Below are positions 50,001 through 59,593 of a stretch of DNA of 64,000 nt, one piece after another (the stretch's first letter is position 1; each line of letters begins with the position of its first letter). The position numbers were made by a program, and so were the translations under genes. The stretch covers positions 9,999-73,998 of the forward strand of contig CAYMIJ010000012.1 in NCBI GenBank assembly GCA_964390465.1, in the 5' to 3' direction. The stretch is from JADZAI01 sp964390465. GTDB lineage: Bacteria; Pseudomonadota; Alphaproteobacteria; Micropepsales; Micropepsaceae. The notes beneath the pieces were generated by a model, which had not been told where the DNA came from, ran no database searches, and saw nothing but the letters and a program-made list of their open reading frames with translations.

Positions 50001-50960
50001 GTGGCCGTTTACACCGACATCAGCGACGAAGAACTCACGGACTTCCTGACCGCCTATGACATCGGTTCGCCGCTCGCCTTCAAAGGCATCGCGGAAGGCG
50101 TCGAGAACTCGAACTATTTTCTGCAAACAGAAACCGGCCGCTTCATTCTCACGCTTTACGAAAAGCGCGTCGACGCGGCAGACCTGCCTTTCTTCATGGG
50201 CCTGCTCGATCATCTGGCGGCAAAGGGCGTCACCTGCCCCGGTCCGGTTCATGGCCAGGATGGCAAGGCGGTTCGTATGCTTGCCGGACGCCCTGCGGCC
50301 ATCCAGACCTTTCTGGATGGGGTCTCGCCGCGCCGCCCGACCACGGCCCATTGCAGTGCAGCGGGTGAAACATCCGCGCGGCTGCATCTGGCCAGTGCGG
50401 ATTTTTCGCTGACCCGCCCCAATGCCCTCTCGCTCGGCGGATGGCAGCGGCTGGCCACAGCGACCGCTGCGGGTGCTGACAGCGTCGCGCCAGGACTCGC
50501 CGATGTCATCGCCCGCGAGATCAGCTTTCTGACTGAGAACTGGCCAACGGATCTGCCAGCAGGCGTCATCCATGCCGACATGTTTCCCGATAACACGCTG
50601 TTCATCGGCGACAGGCTTACCGGCGTCATCGACTTCTATTTCGCCTGCACGGATGCGCTGGCCTATGATGTCGCCGTCAATCTCAATGCTTGGTGCTTTG
50701 AACCCGACGGCAGCTTCAACATCACCAAGGGTCGCGCATTGCTGTCGCGCTATCAGGCGCTGCGTCCCTTAAGCGAAACCGAACGCACCGCTTTACCCAT
50801 TCTGGCGCGTGGTGCAGCGCTGCGCTTTCTGCTGACACGTCTTTATGACTGGCTGAACCGCGATCCGGCAGCTTTCGTGCGGCCCAAGGATCCGCTCGAC
50901 TATCTCAGCCGCTTACGCTTTCACCAGCATGTCGACAGTGCGGGCGGCTATGGCCTCTAG
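50001..50960 (+). CDS. thrB: Homoserine kinase, ThrB (APH-type)
   Basis: 319 aa, of the aminoglycoside-phosphotransferase-like homoserine kinases used by Alphaproteobacteria rather than the GHMP type. GIAEGVENSNYFLQTETGRF is the nucleotide region, GVIHADMFPDNTLFIGDR the catalytic HxDxxxxN loop, and GVIDFYFACTD the metal-binding DFG-like segment. It makes O-phosphohomoserine for ThrC, also in this window. GTG start one base after the ispH stop; rnhA overlaps its end by 11 bases. Confidence 0.95.
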   Translation: MAVYTDISDEELTDFLTAYDIGSPLAFKGIAEGVENSNYFLQTETGRFILTLYEKRVDAADLPFFMGLLDHLAAKGVTCPGPVHGQDGKAVRMLAGRPAAIQTFLDGVSPRRPTTAHCSAAGETSARLHLASADFSLTRPNALSLGGWQRLATATAAGADSVAPGLADVIAREISFLTENWPTDLPAGVIHADMFPDNTLFIGDRLTGVIDFYFACTDALAYDVAVNLNAWCFEPDGSFNITKGRALLSRYQALRPLSETERTALPILARGAALRFLLTRLYDWLNRDPAAFVRPKDPLDYLSRLRFHQHVDSAGGYGL

Positions 50961-51396
50961 CGGTAGGCGCGTGAGCATTTTCACGGACGGCGCCTGTTCG
51001 GGTAACCCCGGCCCCGGCGGCTGGGGCTCCATTCTGGTCTATGGCCGCACGGAAAAGGAACTTTCAGGTGGCGAGGCAGACACCACCAATAACCGCATGG
51101 AGCTGATGGCCGCGATCAGCGCTCTGGAGGCGCTCAATCGTTCGTGTACGGCTGATCTCTATACGGACTCACGTTACGTGATGGACGGCATCACGAAATG
51201 GATCAGCGGCTGGAAAGCGCGCGGGTGGAAAACCGCCGCCAAAGACCCCGTGAAGAACGAAGATCTGTGGCGGCGACTTGATGAGGCACAGGCCCGCCAT
51301 GACGTGGCCTGGCATTGGGTGAAAGGCCATGACGGCCACGAGATGAACGAGCGCGCCGATGCATTGGCGCGCTCGGCCATTCCCAAGCCGACTTAA
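50950..51396 (+). CDS. rnhA: Ribonuclease HI
   Basis: 148 aa. Active-site residues of RNase HI are complete: D13 (FTDGACSGNPGPGG), E51 (NNRMELMA), D73 (YTDSRYV) and D137 (NERADALA), with H127 in the VKGHDGH loop. It degrades RNA in RNA-DNA hybrids. The ATG inside the end of thrB is chosen. The stop overlaps the converging peroxiredoxin stop by 4 bases. Confidence 0.96.
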   Translation: MASSGRRVSIFTDGACSGNPGPGGWGSILVYGRTEKELSGGEADTTNNRMELMAAISALEALNRSCTADLYTDSRYVMDGITKWISGWKARGWKTAAKDPVKNEDLWRRLDEAQARHDVAWHWVKGHDGHEMNERADALARSAIPKPT

Positions 51397-51875
51397 AGCT
51401 GGCCCAGCATCGTCTCGGCGCTGGAGGCTGAAAACGCGCCTGGATCTTCGACGTTCAGCTTCTTGACCACGCCGTCATCGACGATCATCGAATAACGCTG
51501 GCTGCGCGTGCCCATGCCGAACTTGCTGCCATCCATTTCAAGACCCAGTTTTTTGGTCAGATCGGCATTGCCGTCGGCCACCATGGCGATCTTGCCGCCG
51601 ACATTCTGATCCTTGCCCCAGGCATTCATGACGAAGGCATCGTTGACCGACAGGCAGACGATGGAGTCGATACCCTTGGCCTTCAGATCATCGGCATGGG
51701 TCAGAAAACCCGGCAGATGTTTGGCTGAACAGGTGGGTGTGAAAGCACCCGGCAATGCGAACAGCGCCACTTTCTTGCCCTTGAACAGGTCACCCACGCT
51801 CACCTGCTGCGGACCTTTTTCGCCCATCACCGAAAGTGTGGCGTCCGGCAGGGTGTCGCCTTCCTTGATCGTCAT
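51393..51875 (-). CDS. Peroxiredoxin, Prx5-like
   Basis: 160 aa. The peroxidatic cysteine is C49 in ALPGAFTPTCSAKHLPGF, and the R of TRSQRYSMIVDDG completes the site. No second conserved resolving cysteine is obvious, so it is probably a 1-Cys type reduced by glutathione or glutaredoxin. It removes hydrogen peroxide and alkyl hydroperoxides. It is monocistronic. Confidence 0.94.
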   Translation of the reverse strand: MTIKEGDTLPDATLSVMGEKGPQQVSVGDLFKGKKVALFALPGAFTPTCSAKHLPGFLTHADDLKAKGIDSIVCLSVNDAFVMNAWGKDQNVGGKIAMVADGNADLTKKLGLEMDGSKFGMGTRSQRYSMIVDDGVVKKLNVEDPGAFSASSAETMLGQL

Positions 51876-51940
51876 GTCGTTCTCCTATGCAAATGCGGAT
51901 GAACACATGGGGGATGACAAAGCGAGAGTCCAGCCGCCGT

Positions 51941-52507
51941 TCAGTCCTCAGGCAAAGCGCGCGCGATTGTGTCGGCCTGACGCACGGCAGCGGCGGGCAC
52001 CGGCACTGGGGCTGCTTTGATGATGATGTCGTGCTTTGCGTAAGCAGGGCGGCACACCTCGCCACAAACAGCATAGGTGATGGAAAGGCTCAGTCTGATG
52101 TCATGCTCAGGCATGATCGGCGCGATGGAAATCGGCAGCACGACACTGCCCGCATAAGCGCTGACCGTCTTGCCCTTGTCGGTAATGTTCAACGGCGCGC
52201 GCCATGCGGAGACTGGCGGCGCAAGATTGAGCGAGCCCTTCCATTCCAAGACCGGCCCCTGCCCGCTCGCCGCATCGGCATAAACGAACCAGCCCGGCGC
52301 GACATGCATCTCGATGGCGATCCACAATGGCCCGCCATAATTGTGACTGGGCGAGGCCATGATAATGCGCGTCGGCGCATTGGCATCACCGCTCCATGTG
52401 GTCGAGACATCTGGCGAATAGGGTTGGATGCAGGCTGCCTCACAGGCCGCGTCTGCCTTTGACACGAAAAGAAAAGAGGCGGCGACCAGCACCATCATCC
52501 ATCTCAT
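51941..52507 (-). CDS. Exported DsbD-alpha-like protein
   Basis: 188 aa. A signal peptide (MVLVAASFLFVSKADAACEA region, cleavage near residue 21) leads to a single immunoglobulin-like DsbD N-terminal type domain. YAVCGEVCRPAYAKHDI contains the paired cysteines corresponding to the redox pair of DsbD-alpha. The membrane and thioredoxin domains of full-length DsbD are missing, so it may accept electrons from a separate CcdA-type protein. An alternative start lies 18 bases upstream. Confidence 0.82.
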   Translation of the reverse strand: MRWMMVLVAASFLFVSKADAACEAACIQPYSPDVSTTWSGDANAPTRIIMASPSHNYGGPLWIAIEMHVAPGWFVYADAASGQGPVLEWKGSLNLAPPVSAWRAPLNITDKGKTVSAYAGSVVLPISIAPIMPEHDIRLSLSITYAVCGEVCRPAYAKHDIIIKAAPVPVPAAAVRQADTIARALPED

Positions 52508-52634
52508 GGGCCGCTTATCGCGCATGATGGGATGCTTGGCCAGTCAAGCCCGCGTGATGGTAATGCGGACCCGGCAAAACGTGGCCGGTAAAACATGGGT
52601 TGCCCGGACCGCCTGCCAGCGCTAGCGTTTCTTC

Positions 52635-53219
52635 ATGGCGCGCCGCCCAACGCATGGACAGCAGACCGGCTTCCTGAATGGCAAGCTTCTCATTGCCATG
52701 CCGTCGCTGCTGGATCCCAATTTCGAAAAGACGGTCATCCTTCTGTGCCATCACACGCCCGAAACGGCGATGGGGCTGGTGCTCAGCCGTGTCATGCCAC
52801 AGGTCACATTTCGACAGGTTCTGAACCAGCTCAATGTCGATGGCACGGCAGGGCGCGATCTCGCCGTGCATTGGGGTGGGCCGGTTGAATCCGCGCGCGG
52901 CTTTGTCCTGCACTCGAATGACTATCACAGTGCCGATTCCGATCTTGGCATCTGTGAAGGCGTCGATCTGACTGCCAGCGTGGATATACTACGCCTTCTG
53001 GGTGCAGGCGGCGGCCCCGCGCGCGCATTCTTTGCGCTCGGCTATGCAGGCTGGGGGGCCGGTCAGCTCGAACAGGAGCTGCATGAAAATGCCTGGCTGA
53101 CAAGCGAGCCGGACGCAGCCCTCATTTTCGATATCGCGCCGGAAGCCAAATGGGCGGCGGCACTCTCACGACTTGGTGTTGATCCGGCATTCATGCCCAG
53201 CGTTAGCGGCCGGGCCTGA
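52635..53219 (+). CDS. YqgE/AlgH family protein
   Basis: 194 aa. FLNGKLLIAMPSLLDPNFEK, ILLCHHTPETAMGLVLSR and AVHWGGPVESARGFVLHSND are diagnostic for UPF0301 (YqgE/AlgH). The mid-protein FFALGYAGWGAGQLEQEL is another signature. It was linked to alginate gene control in Pseudomonas, but its biochemical function is unknown. It converges with the EAL gene, leaving 11 bases. Confidence 0.94.
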   Translation: MARRPTHGQQTGFLNGKLLIAMPSLLDPNFEKTVILLCHHTPETAMGLVLSRVMPQVTFRQVLNQLNVDGTAGRDLAVHWGGPVESARGFVLHSNDYHSADSDLGICEGVDLTASVDILRLLGAGGGPARAFFALGYAGWGAGQLEQELHENAWLTSEPDAALIFDIAPEAKWAAALSRLGVDPAFMPSVSGRA

Positions 53220-53230
53220 GCCAGATCGGT

Positions 53231-56200
53231 TCAGGCCACCTGCTGCGCGGCGCGCTCGCGGGCCAGAAGCTGAGTTGCGGTCACGGCATCAGAAGGCCGC
53301 CCGCAATAATAGCCTTGGGCATAAGGGCAATCATGTTCAGCCAGCAGTTGAAGTTGCTCGGCTGTTTCAACGCCTTCCACGGTCGCTGGCAGTTTCAGAT
53401 CATGCGCCAGTTTCAACAGGCCAGGCAGAACATGCGCGCCGGTATCCATGGTCGCCAGGAATGAGGCGTCGATCTTCACCCCATCGAACGGTAGCCGCGT
53501 CAGGCGACGCAGGGTGGAGTGCCCTGCGCCAAAATCGTCCATCACCAGCCCGTAACCGGCGCGGCGCAACCGCAGCATGGCTGCCGTCACATCCTCGATA
53601 TTGTGGATCGCCACGGTCTCGGTGATTTCGATGCGGATCTCACCGTGTTCCAGCCCGTATGACGCTGCCAGCTCCTCACACAAAGCAAGAAAGGCTTCAT
53701 CCGCCAGCTGGCGCGCCGACATATTCACATTCACGAAAACCGGGGTGCTGTTACCCGGAATCTGGCGCCAGGTGGCGGCATCGGCGGCGGCCTTGCGCAT
53801 GGCAATCTCGCCGAGCTGGCCAATCAGCCCGGCATGTTCGGCCAGCGCGGCAAAGCGGTCGGCACTCAGCAGGCCTCTTTCTGGATGCTGCCAGCGCAAC
53901 AGAGCCTCAAAGCCTGACAGACTGCCATCAGCAACCTTGATGATCGGCTGATAGTAGACGGTAATTTCGCCACGCGCGCCTGCATGTGCAAGATCCCGCT
54001 CCAGCGCTGCGCCATCAACGCTGACCGCGCGCATGTCTGGTGTGAACAGCACCAGTTCCTTCACGCCAGAGCGGCGGGCGCGGGCAAGGGCCATTTCCGC
54101 ATCACCGGCCAGCAGCGCGGGATCGGCCTGCGTATCCGCGCTCAGCGCGAGGCCGCCGCGCACCACTGGTGTCAGGATATGCCCGGCGACGTAATACGGC
54201 ACCGCCAGCGTATCGAGCATGAATTGCGCCACATCGGCAGACGCCGTTTGGGGCTCCGACAGCCACATCACGGCGAAAACATCACCGCCCAACCGCGCCG
54301 CCAATGCGCCTGCAGGCACGCAGAGCTTCAATCGCCCAGCCATTTCGGCCAGCAATTCATCGCCAGCCTTCGGACCAATGCCACTATTGATCATTGAGAA
54401 ACGCGCCAGATCTATAAGCAAAAGCACAAGGGGGCGTTCATCGGTCGCAAATGACAATCGGTGCGCCAGGGCCTCCATAAACCAGACCCGGTTGGCTAGC
54501 CCTGTCACCGAATCAGTGCGCGCTGAAGCCAGTAACAGCGCTTCACCTTCTTTCTGTGAGGAAATATCCGAAAGCAGTCCGATGCAACGCGCAGCACGCG
54601 ACCCATCCGACATGAAGCTCGCACGTAGCTGGAGCCAGCGCTGTGGCCCGATATCAGCGCGCGCCCGGAAATCGAGAGCAAAGGAAACATCGCCGATCGC
54701 CCGATAATCCGTCAGCGCCTTCGTGAACGTCTCAAGGTCATCGGCGTGGACATAAGCGGCCCAGTTGCGCGGCGCATAGCGCAATTCGCCGGGGCGCGCG
54801 CCAAGACTGATCTCAGCGGCCGGCGACAGGAAAAGACGGTCGGTGATGAGGTCCCAGTCCCACACGCCCTGATGTGCCGCCGTGAGCGCCAGCACATAAC
54901 GGGCCTGAGCTGGACCTGTCTCAGCCGTCACGGCTGGTGCTGGTGTCCCGCGCGCGCCCCCCGCCAGATGATCGACCCGCTGGCGCAGGGCGCGCGGCTG
55001 TGCGCCGAGTATGGCAAAGGCAGTGATGAACAGTGCCGTAACCAGCAGGCCGGCGGATGCCAGCATCGCGATGCCACCTCCAGCCATGCCAGTTTCCTGA
55101 ACGCCAAGCGGTGCAAATGACAGCACGAGCGGCGTTGCCGCCAGCGACAGCCGCCGCGCCAGTGCATCACCTTCATATGCGCGCACCAGAATCACAACCG
55201 CACTGATGACAAGCGCAAACATGATGGCCGCCTTGCAGATCACGGACGCAAACGGGCCATTGATCAGCACATAAAAGCCGCTGATGCCCACCAACCACGG
55301 CAGGGCCACGGCCAGACGCGCTGAACTCTGCCAACGTCCATCCGGTGCCAGCGCCTGGACGACGAACCACAGCGCGAGTGCTGCAGCGACTGCAAATGAG
55401 CCCAGTGCGACACCTGCGTTCGTTATCACGCCGCCAAACAGCGAAAACACCCCGGCGAGCCCGAAGCCGGACACGAGCGCGATCAGTGCCGCACCAAACA
55501 GCGCCGCCAGCCACCAGGCCAACCGGTCTCCACGCTGGATCGCCATGCCAGCAAGCCATGCGCCAATCGCCGTGACGAGCCCGAGTAGCGCACCCTGCAT
55601 CACAATGGCGGCGTGACTGAAACGGGCGAGCGAGCGCTCGTCCCACATTTCGACCGTCAGCCGGTCGACCGGTGTATTGTAGCGCAGCGCAACGCTCACC
55701 GTGGTGTTGGGCGGCAGAGTCAGGCGCACCTTGGTGCGCACACCACCCTCGATGATCTCGATCGGAGCCTGCGCATTGGACGAGAGCGCCGAGGTCAATT
55801 CGGCGGCAGTGAGATGTGCGGGCGCGCCCACACCACCAAACATCCCGGAATCAAGCAGAATGATCCGCACCTGACGGGTCGATGACCGATTGACGAAATC
55901 GGCTAGATACGACGTCAGCGGTGTGCTGCCGTCCGTGTCAGGGGCTTGGTATCGGACGACGGCTGCTGTGATGTCGACGGCCGGCTGGCCCTCATCGACG
56001 ATCACACCACCGATGCCGGAATGCGGCACGATCTGTGGCACAGTGCTGGCATTAAAGGGCGGCGCAGCCACAGGTGTCGTTATCGGTGTAGCGGTCGGAG
56101 ACGGCGCGGGCGTTGGCACGGCAATGACGGCGGGCGTGGGCGCGGCAGCCGGAATGGATGCCGGTTTCGGAGCCGGGGTCGTATCCTGGGCCAGCACATG

Positions 56201-56260
56201 GGCGGTCATTGCAAGACCGAACCACAACACAGCATAGCATTGGCGGGCGAGGCGTCGCAC
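53231..56260 (-). CDS. Membrane-bound PAS-GGDEF-EAL protein, likely c-di-GMP phosphodiesterase
   Basis: 1009 aa, GTG start. A signal sequence and Pro/Ala/Thr linker (1-70) precede an extracytoplasmic beta domain (about 75-205), seven membrane helices (about 215-420), a PAS domain (453-570), a GGDEF domain (580-740) and an EAL domain (755-1000). The GGDEF motif is GGDVF (658-662), so cyclase activity is doubtful. The EAL site looks complete: FEALLRW (784-790), NVNMSARQL, IEITET, MDDFGAG, DGVKIDASF and EGVET. It resembles 7TMR-DISM sensors coupled to c-di-GMP turnover. It is probably monocistronic. Confidence 0.9.
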   Translation of the reverse strand: MRRLARQCYAVLWFGLAMTAHVLAQDTTPAPKPASIPAAAPTPAVIAVPTPAPSPTATPITTPVAAPPFNASTVPQIVPHSGIGGVIVDEGQPAVDITAAVVRYQAPDTDGSTPLTSYLADFVNRSSTRQVRIILLDSGMFGGVGAPAHLTAAELTSALSSNAQAPIEIIEGGVRTKVRLTLPPNTTVSVALRYNTPVDRLTVEMWDERSLARFSHAAIVMQGALLGLVTAIGAWLAGMAIQRGDRLAWWLAALFGAALIALVSGFGLAGVFSLFGGVITNAGVALGSFAVAAALALWFVVQALAPDGRWQSSARLAVALPWLVGISGFYVLINGPFASVICKAAIMFALVISAVVILVRAYEGDALARRLSLAATPLVLSFAPLGVQETGMAGGGIAMLASAGLLVTALFITAFAILGAQPRALRQRVDHLAGGARGTPAPAVTAETGPAQARYVLALTAAHQGVWDWDLITDRLFLSPAAEISLGARPGELRYAPRNWAAYVHADDLETFTKALTDYRAIGDVSFALDFRARADIGPQRWLQLRASFMSDGSRAARCIGLLSDISSQKEGEALLLASARTDSVTGLANRVWFMEALAHRLSFATDERPLVLLLIDLARFSMINSGIGPKAGDELLAEMAGRLKLCVPAGALAARLGGDVFAVMWLSEPQTASADVAQFMLDTLAVPYYVAGHILTPVVRGGLALSADTQADPALLAGDAEMALARARRSGVKELVLFTPDMRAVSVDGAALERDLAHAGARGEITVYYQPIIKVADGSLSGFEALLRWQHPERGLLSADRFAALAEHAGLIGQLGEIAMRKAAADAATWRQIPGNSTPVFVNVNMSARQLADEAFLALCEELAASYGLEHGEIRIEITETVAIHNIEDVTAAMLRLRRAGYGLVMDDFGAGHSTLRRLTRLPFDGVKIDASFLATMDTGAHVLPGLLKLAHDLKLPATVEGVETAEQLQLLAEHDCPYAQGYYCGRPSDAVTATQLLARERAAQQVA

Positions 56261-56335
56261 GATCTGGCGCTCTGTCCGTTCCGAACTTCCAGAATCGCGT
56301 ATCGCAGAGAAAGCGCGCGCCGTCGAGAGCTGACT

Positions 56336-56929
56336 CTATCGATCCGCTTTCAGATCGCTGTCGAGAATGGCAAACAGCATGTGATCGTGCCACTGGCCAT
56401 TGATGCGCAGATAGCTGCGCGCCATGCCTTCGTGCTGAAATCCTGCTGCTGTCAGCACACGACGCGAGGCCATATTGGTCTCCAGGCAGGCTGCTTCCAC
56501 ACGATGCAGGCCAAGGCGTCCGAAGCAGAACGGCAGCACCGTGCGCACGGCGTCCGAAATGAAGCCCTGCCCCGCGTGGCGCGCGCCTGCCCAATAGCCA
56601 AGCGATGCGGCCTGCGCCACGCCGCGCCTCACATTGGAAAGGGTGAGCCCGCCCAGCAGCGCACCATCCGTGGGGCTATGGATGAAAAAGGGATAGGCCC
56701 TGTCGTCTCGCACATCGCGTTGATAGCGGCGCAGGCGGCGGCGAAAAGCGATGCGCGTCAGATCATCTTCCGGCCATAACGGTTCCCACGGCGTCAGGAA
56801 GTCGCGGCTTTCGGCCCGCAGCGATGACCATGCCTCATAGTCTGCCGCCATCGGAAAACGCAGCAGCGTCTTGCTGCCTTTCAGTGTGGGCGGCTTGTCA
56901 TAAAGCGAGGTCGGGCGCAGCAGTGACAT
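56336..56929 (-). CDS. GNAT-family N-acetyltransferase (RimJ-like)
   Basis: 197 aa. The acetyl-CoA site region is SLGYWAGARHAGQGFISDAV, followed by GLHRVEAACLETNMASRRVL and AAGFQHEGMARSYLRINGQW, typical of RimJ/RimL acetyltransferases, which act on protein N-termini or other amines. The substrate is unknown. It lies 6 bases downstream of the M16 peptidase in the same direction and ends this operon. Confidence 0.92.
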   Translation of the reverse strand: MSLLRPTSLYDKPPTLKGSKTLLRFPMAADYEAWSSLRAESRDFLTPWEPLWPEDDLTRIAFRRRLRRYQRDVRDDRAYPFFIHSPTDGALLGGLTLSNVRRGVAQAASLGYWAGARHAGQGFISDAVRTVLPFCFGRLGLHRVEAACLETNMASRRVLTAAGFQHEGMARSYLRINGQWHDHMLFAILDSDLKADR

Positions 56930-56935
56930 CAGATG

Positions 56936-58195
56936 TCAACCAAACCGCGCCGCCAGACGGTCATAGCTTTCAAAGCCCTTCACCGGCCCAAGCGCTGCAA
57001 CGGAAGGCTTCTTCGATTTCAGCAGGCGCGATGCGAACCGTTTCAGCGCACCGGCATCCACCGCATCAATCTTTGCTGCTATTTCATCAGCGGACATCAC
57101 GCGGCCATAGGCGAGCAGCTGCCCGGCAATGTGTTCAGCGCGATTGGAAGGGCCTTCCAGCCCCATGAACAGCGCAGCCTTGGATTGCGCGCGCGCCCTG
57201 GCGGCTTCGTCCTCGCTCGCGCCGGTGGCCATCGCTTCCAGCTCCCCCACCACCACCGGGGCAATCTCGCGACATTCCTTCGCGCCGGTTCCGGCATAGA
57301 CGCCGAAGAACCCGGTGTCGGCATACAGATGCGCGAAGGCATGAACGGAATAGGCAAGGCCGCGCTTCTCGCGCACTTCCTGAAACAGGCGCGATGACAT
57401 GCCGCCACCGAAGGCGGTGGCAAACACCTGCGCCGTGAAGGCATCCTCGTCCAGATAGGAAGGGCCTTCGACACCGAATGTCAGATGTGCCTGCTCCAGT
57501 TTCTGGATGCGGCGGCGATCTCCGCCTTTGTAATGAGCGCGCGGCGGTGCCGTTTTTTTCGTGCGCTTCAATGCGCCGAACTTTTCGGCTGCCAGACTGA
57601 TGACCTCTCCATGCTTTACATTCCCGCTGGCGATCAGCGTCATGGATGGCCCGACATAATGCGTGCTGAGATGCCTGGCCAGCGCCGCACGTCCCAACCG
57701 GTTCACCGTGCCTTCAGTGCCCAGAATGTTGCGACCCAGCGGCTGGTCGGTATAGGCCGCCTCCTGAAGATGATCATAGATCACGTCATCGGGCGTATCC
57801 TCGCACTGGCCGATTTCCTGAAGCACGACTTTCTTTTCGCGCGCCAGCTCGTCCTTGTCGAAAGACGGGTTGATGAGAATGTCCGACAGAATGTCGAGCC
57901 CCAGCGCCACATCGCCTTTCAGAACACGCGCGTAATAACAGGTCTGTTCGCGCGCAGTGTAGGCGTTGAGATATCCGCCTGCGGACTCGATTTCCTCGGC
58001 AATGCGCAAGGCTGATCGCGTCTTCGTGCCCTTGAACGCCATGTGCTCCAGCAGATGCGACACGCCATTGGTCGCCGCCGTTTCGTGACGCGCGCCCGCC
58101 TCGACCCACACGCCGACTGTGGCCGTCTCGATATGCGGCATCGGGTCGGTCACCACCGTCAGTCCATTGGCAAGCGTGTCGATCGTCAGCTTCAT
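56936..58195 (-). CDS. M16-family zinc peptidase (processing-peptidase-like)
   Basis: 419 aa. The inverted zinc motif HxxEH is HLLEH (47-51) in GVSHLLEHMAFKGT, with the distal glutamate in the ALGLDILSDIL-to-VVLQEIGQCEDTPDD region. It resembles the beta subunit of mitochondrial processing peptidase. Bacterial homologues may degrade peptides; no signal peptide is seen. It is 6 bases after thrC and 6 before the GNAT gene. The order thrC-M16-GNAT is conserved in Alphaproteobacteria. Confidence 0.94.
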   Translation of the reverse strand: MKLTIDTLANGLTVVTDPMPHIETATVGVWVEAGARHETAATNGVSHLLEHMAFKGTKTRSALRIAEEIESAGGYLNAYTAREQTCYYARVLKGDVALGLDILSDILINPSFDKDELAREKKVVLQEIGQCEDTPDDVIYDHLQEAAYTDQPLGRNILGTEGTVNRLGRAALARHLSTHYVGPSMTLIASGNVKHGEVISLAAEKFGALKRTKKTAPPRAHYKGGDRRRIQKLEQAHLTFGVEGPSYLDEDAFTAQVFATAFGGGMSSRLFQEVREKRGLAYSVHAFAHLYADTGFFGVYAGTGAKECREIAPVVVGELEAMATGASEDEAARARAQSKAALFMGLEGPSNRAEHIAGQLLAYGRVMSADEIAAKIDAVDAGALKRFASRLLKSKKPSVAALGPVKGFESYDRLAARFG

Positions 58196-58201
58196 GTGAT
58201 T

Positions 58202-59593
58202 TCAGTGCCTGGCGAAACGCTCAATATAGGACTTCACGGCGCCGACTTCAGCAGGCAGGACGTCATAGCGTTCCGGCATGGTTTCCAGCCGGGAAAGTGC
58301 TTCTGGAACAGGGGCTTGCTGCGAAAGCGCGGCGGAAACTGCGGCCGGGAACTTGGCCGGGTGCGCGGTCGCCAGCGCCACCATCGGCACACCCTTACGT
58401 AAACGGCGGCGGGCCGCCACCACGCCAATGGCTGTGTGAGGGTCAAGGATCATCCCCGAACGCGACTTCTCCGACCGCATTTCAGCCGCCGCTTCGTCCA
58501 CCGTCACCCGCTCGGCATCGAAACGGGCGCGCATATGGGCCAGCATGTCGGCAGGCAGATCGAATGCGCCATTGGATTTCAGATCATCCATCAGTGCCGC
58601 AACCCGTGCGCCATCGCGACCCGCTGCCTCAAACAGCAGACGCTCAAAATTGGACGAGACCTGAATGTCCATCGAAGGGCTGGTGGTCTCCATGACACCG
58701 CGCGGCTCATAGCGGCCACTCGCCAGCGCACGCGCCAGAATGTCGTTCTCATTGGTGGCAATGATCAGACGGCCTTTGAAGGCGCCCATCATCTGCGCGC
58801 TATAGCCTGCAAAGATGTCGCCGAAATTGCCGGTCGGCACTGCGAAGTCGATCTCGCGCGCCGGTGCGCCCAGCTTCGCCGCCGCCACAACATAGTAGAC
58901 CACCTGCGCGGCGATCCGCGCCCAGTTCACCGAATTGACCGAAGCCATCTGGTAATGCGCTGCCATGGCCTTATCGGCAAACAGCGTCTTCATGATCGAC
59001 TGGCAGTCATCGAACGTGCCTTCGATGGCGATGTTGCGCACGTTCTCGTCCAGCACGGTCGTCATCTGACGACGCTGCACCGGCGATGTCCGGCCCTTGG
59101 GATGCATAATGACGACATCCACACTGGAAAGCCCGCGCAGGCCCTCGATCGCCGCGCTGCCGGTATCGCCCGAGGTTGCACCAATAATCAGCGCGCGCCT
59201 GCCTTTGCTCTCAAGGCCCCAGTCCATCAGGCGGCCCAGCAGCTGAAGCGCCACGTCCTTGAAGGCGAAGGTGGGGCCGTGAAACAGCTCCATCAGATGC
59301 AGCCCGCCGCCCATATCCACCAGCGGCGTCACCTCCGGCGCATCAAAACGGCGATAGGCGGCGATGATCATCTGATAGAGCCGCACCAGGGGCACGGCCT
59401 CACCGGTCAGCTTCTTCAGCACATGCAGCGCCACTTCGGGATAGGTGCGGCTGGCAATGGCGGCCATTTCATCTGCGCTCATCGCGGGCCAGCTTTCGGG
59501 CATGTAAAGCCCGCCATCGCTGGCCAGCGCCGAAATCATCACATCGTCAAAGGGAATGGCAGGCGAGTGCCCGCGCGTGGAGATATAATTCAT
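58202..59593 (-). CDS. thrC: Threonine synthase
   Basis: 463 aa. The PLP lysine is K112 in FHGPTFAFKDVALQLLG; MNYISTRGHSPAIPFDDVMI is the usual N-terminus, and GATSGDTGSAAIEGLRG binds phosphate. It converts O-phosphohomoserine, from ThrB, to threonine. The start overlaps the SURF1 stop by ATGA. It is the long ThrC type of Gram-negative bacteria. Confidence 0.97.
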   Translation of the reverse strand: MNYISTRGHSPAIPFDDVMISALASDGGLYMPESWPAMSADEMAAIASRTYPEVALHVLKKLTGEAVPLVRLYQMIIAAYRRFDAPEVTPLVDMGGGLHLMELFHGPTFAFKDVALQLLGRLMDWGLESKGRRALIIGATSGDTGSAAIEGLRGLSSVDVVIMHPKGRTSPVQRRQMTTVLDENVRNIAIEGTFDDCQSIMKTLFADKAMAAHYQMASVNSVNWARIAAQVVYYVVAAAKLGAPAREIDFAVPTGNFGDIFAGYSAQMMGAFKGRLIIATNENDILARALASGRYEPRGVMETTSPSMDIQVSSNFERLLFEAAGRDGARVAALMDDLKSNGAFDLPADMLAHMRARFDAERVTVDEAAAEMRSEKSRSGMILDPHTAIGVVAARRRLRKGVPMVALATAHPAKFPAAVSAALSQQAPVPEALSRLETMPERYDVLPAEVGAVKSYIERFARH

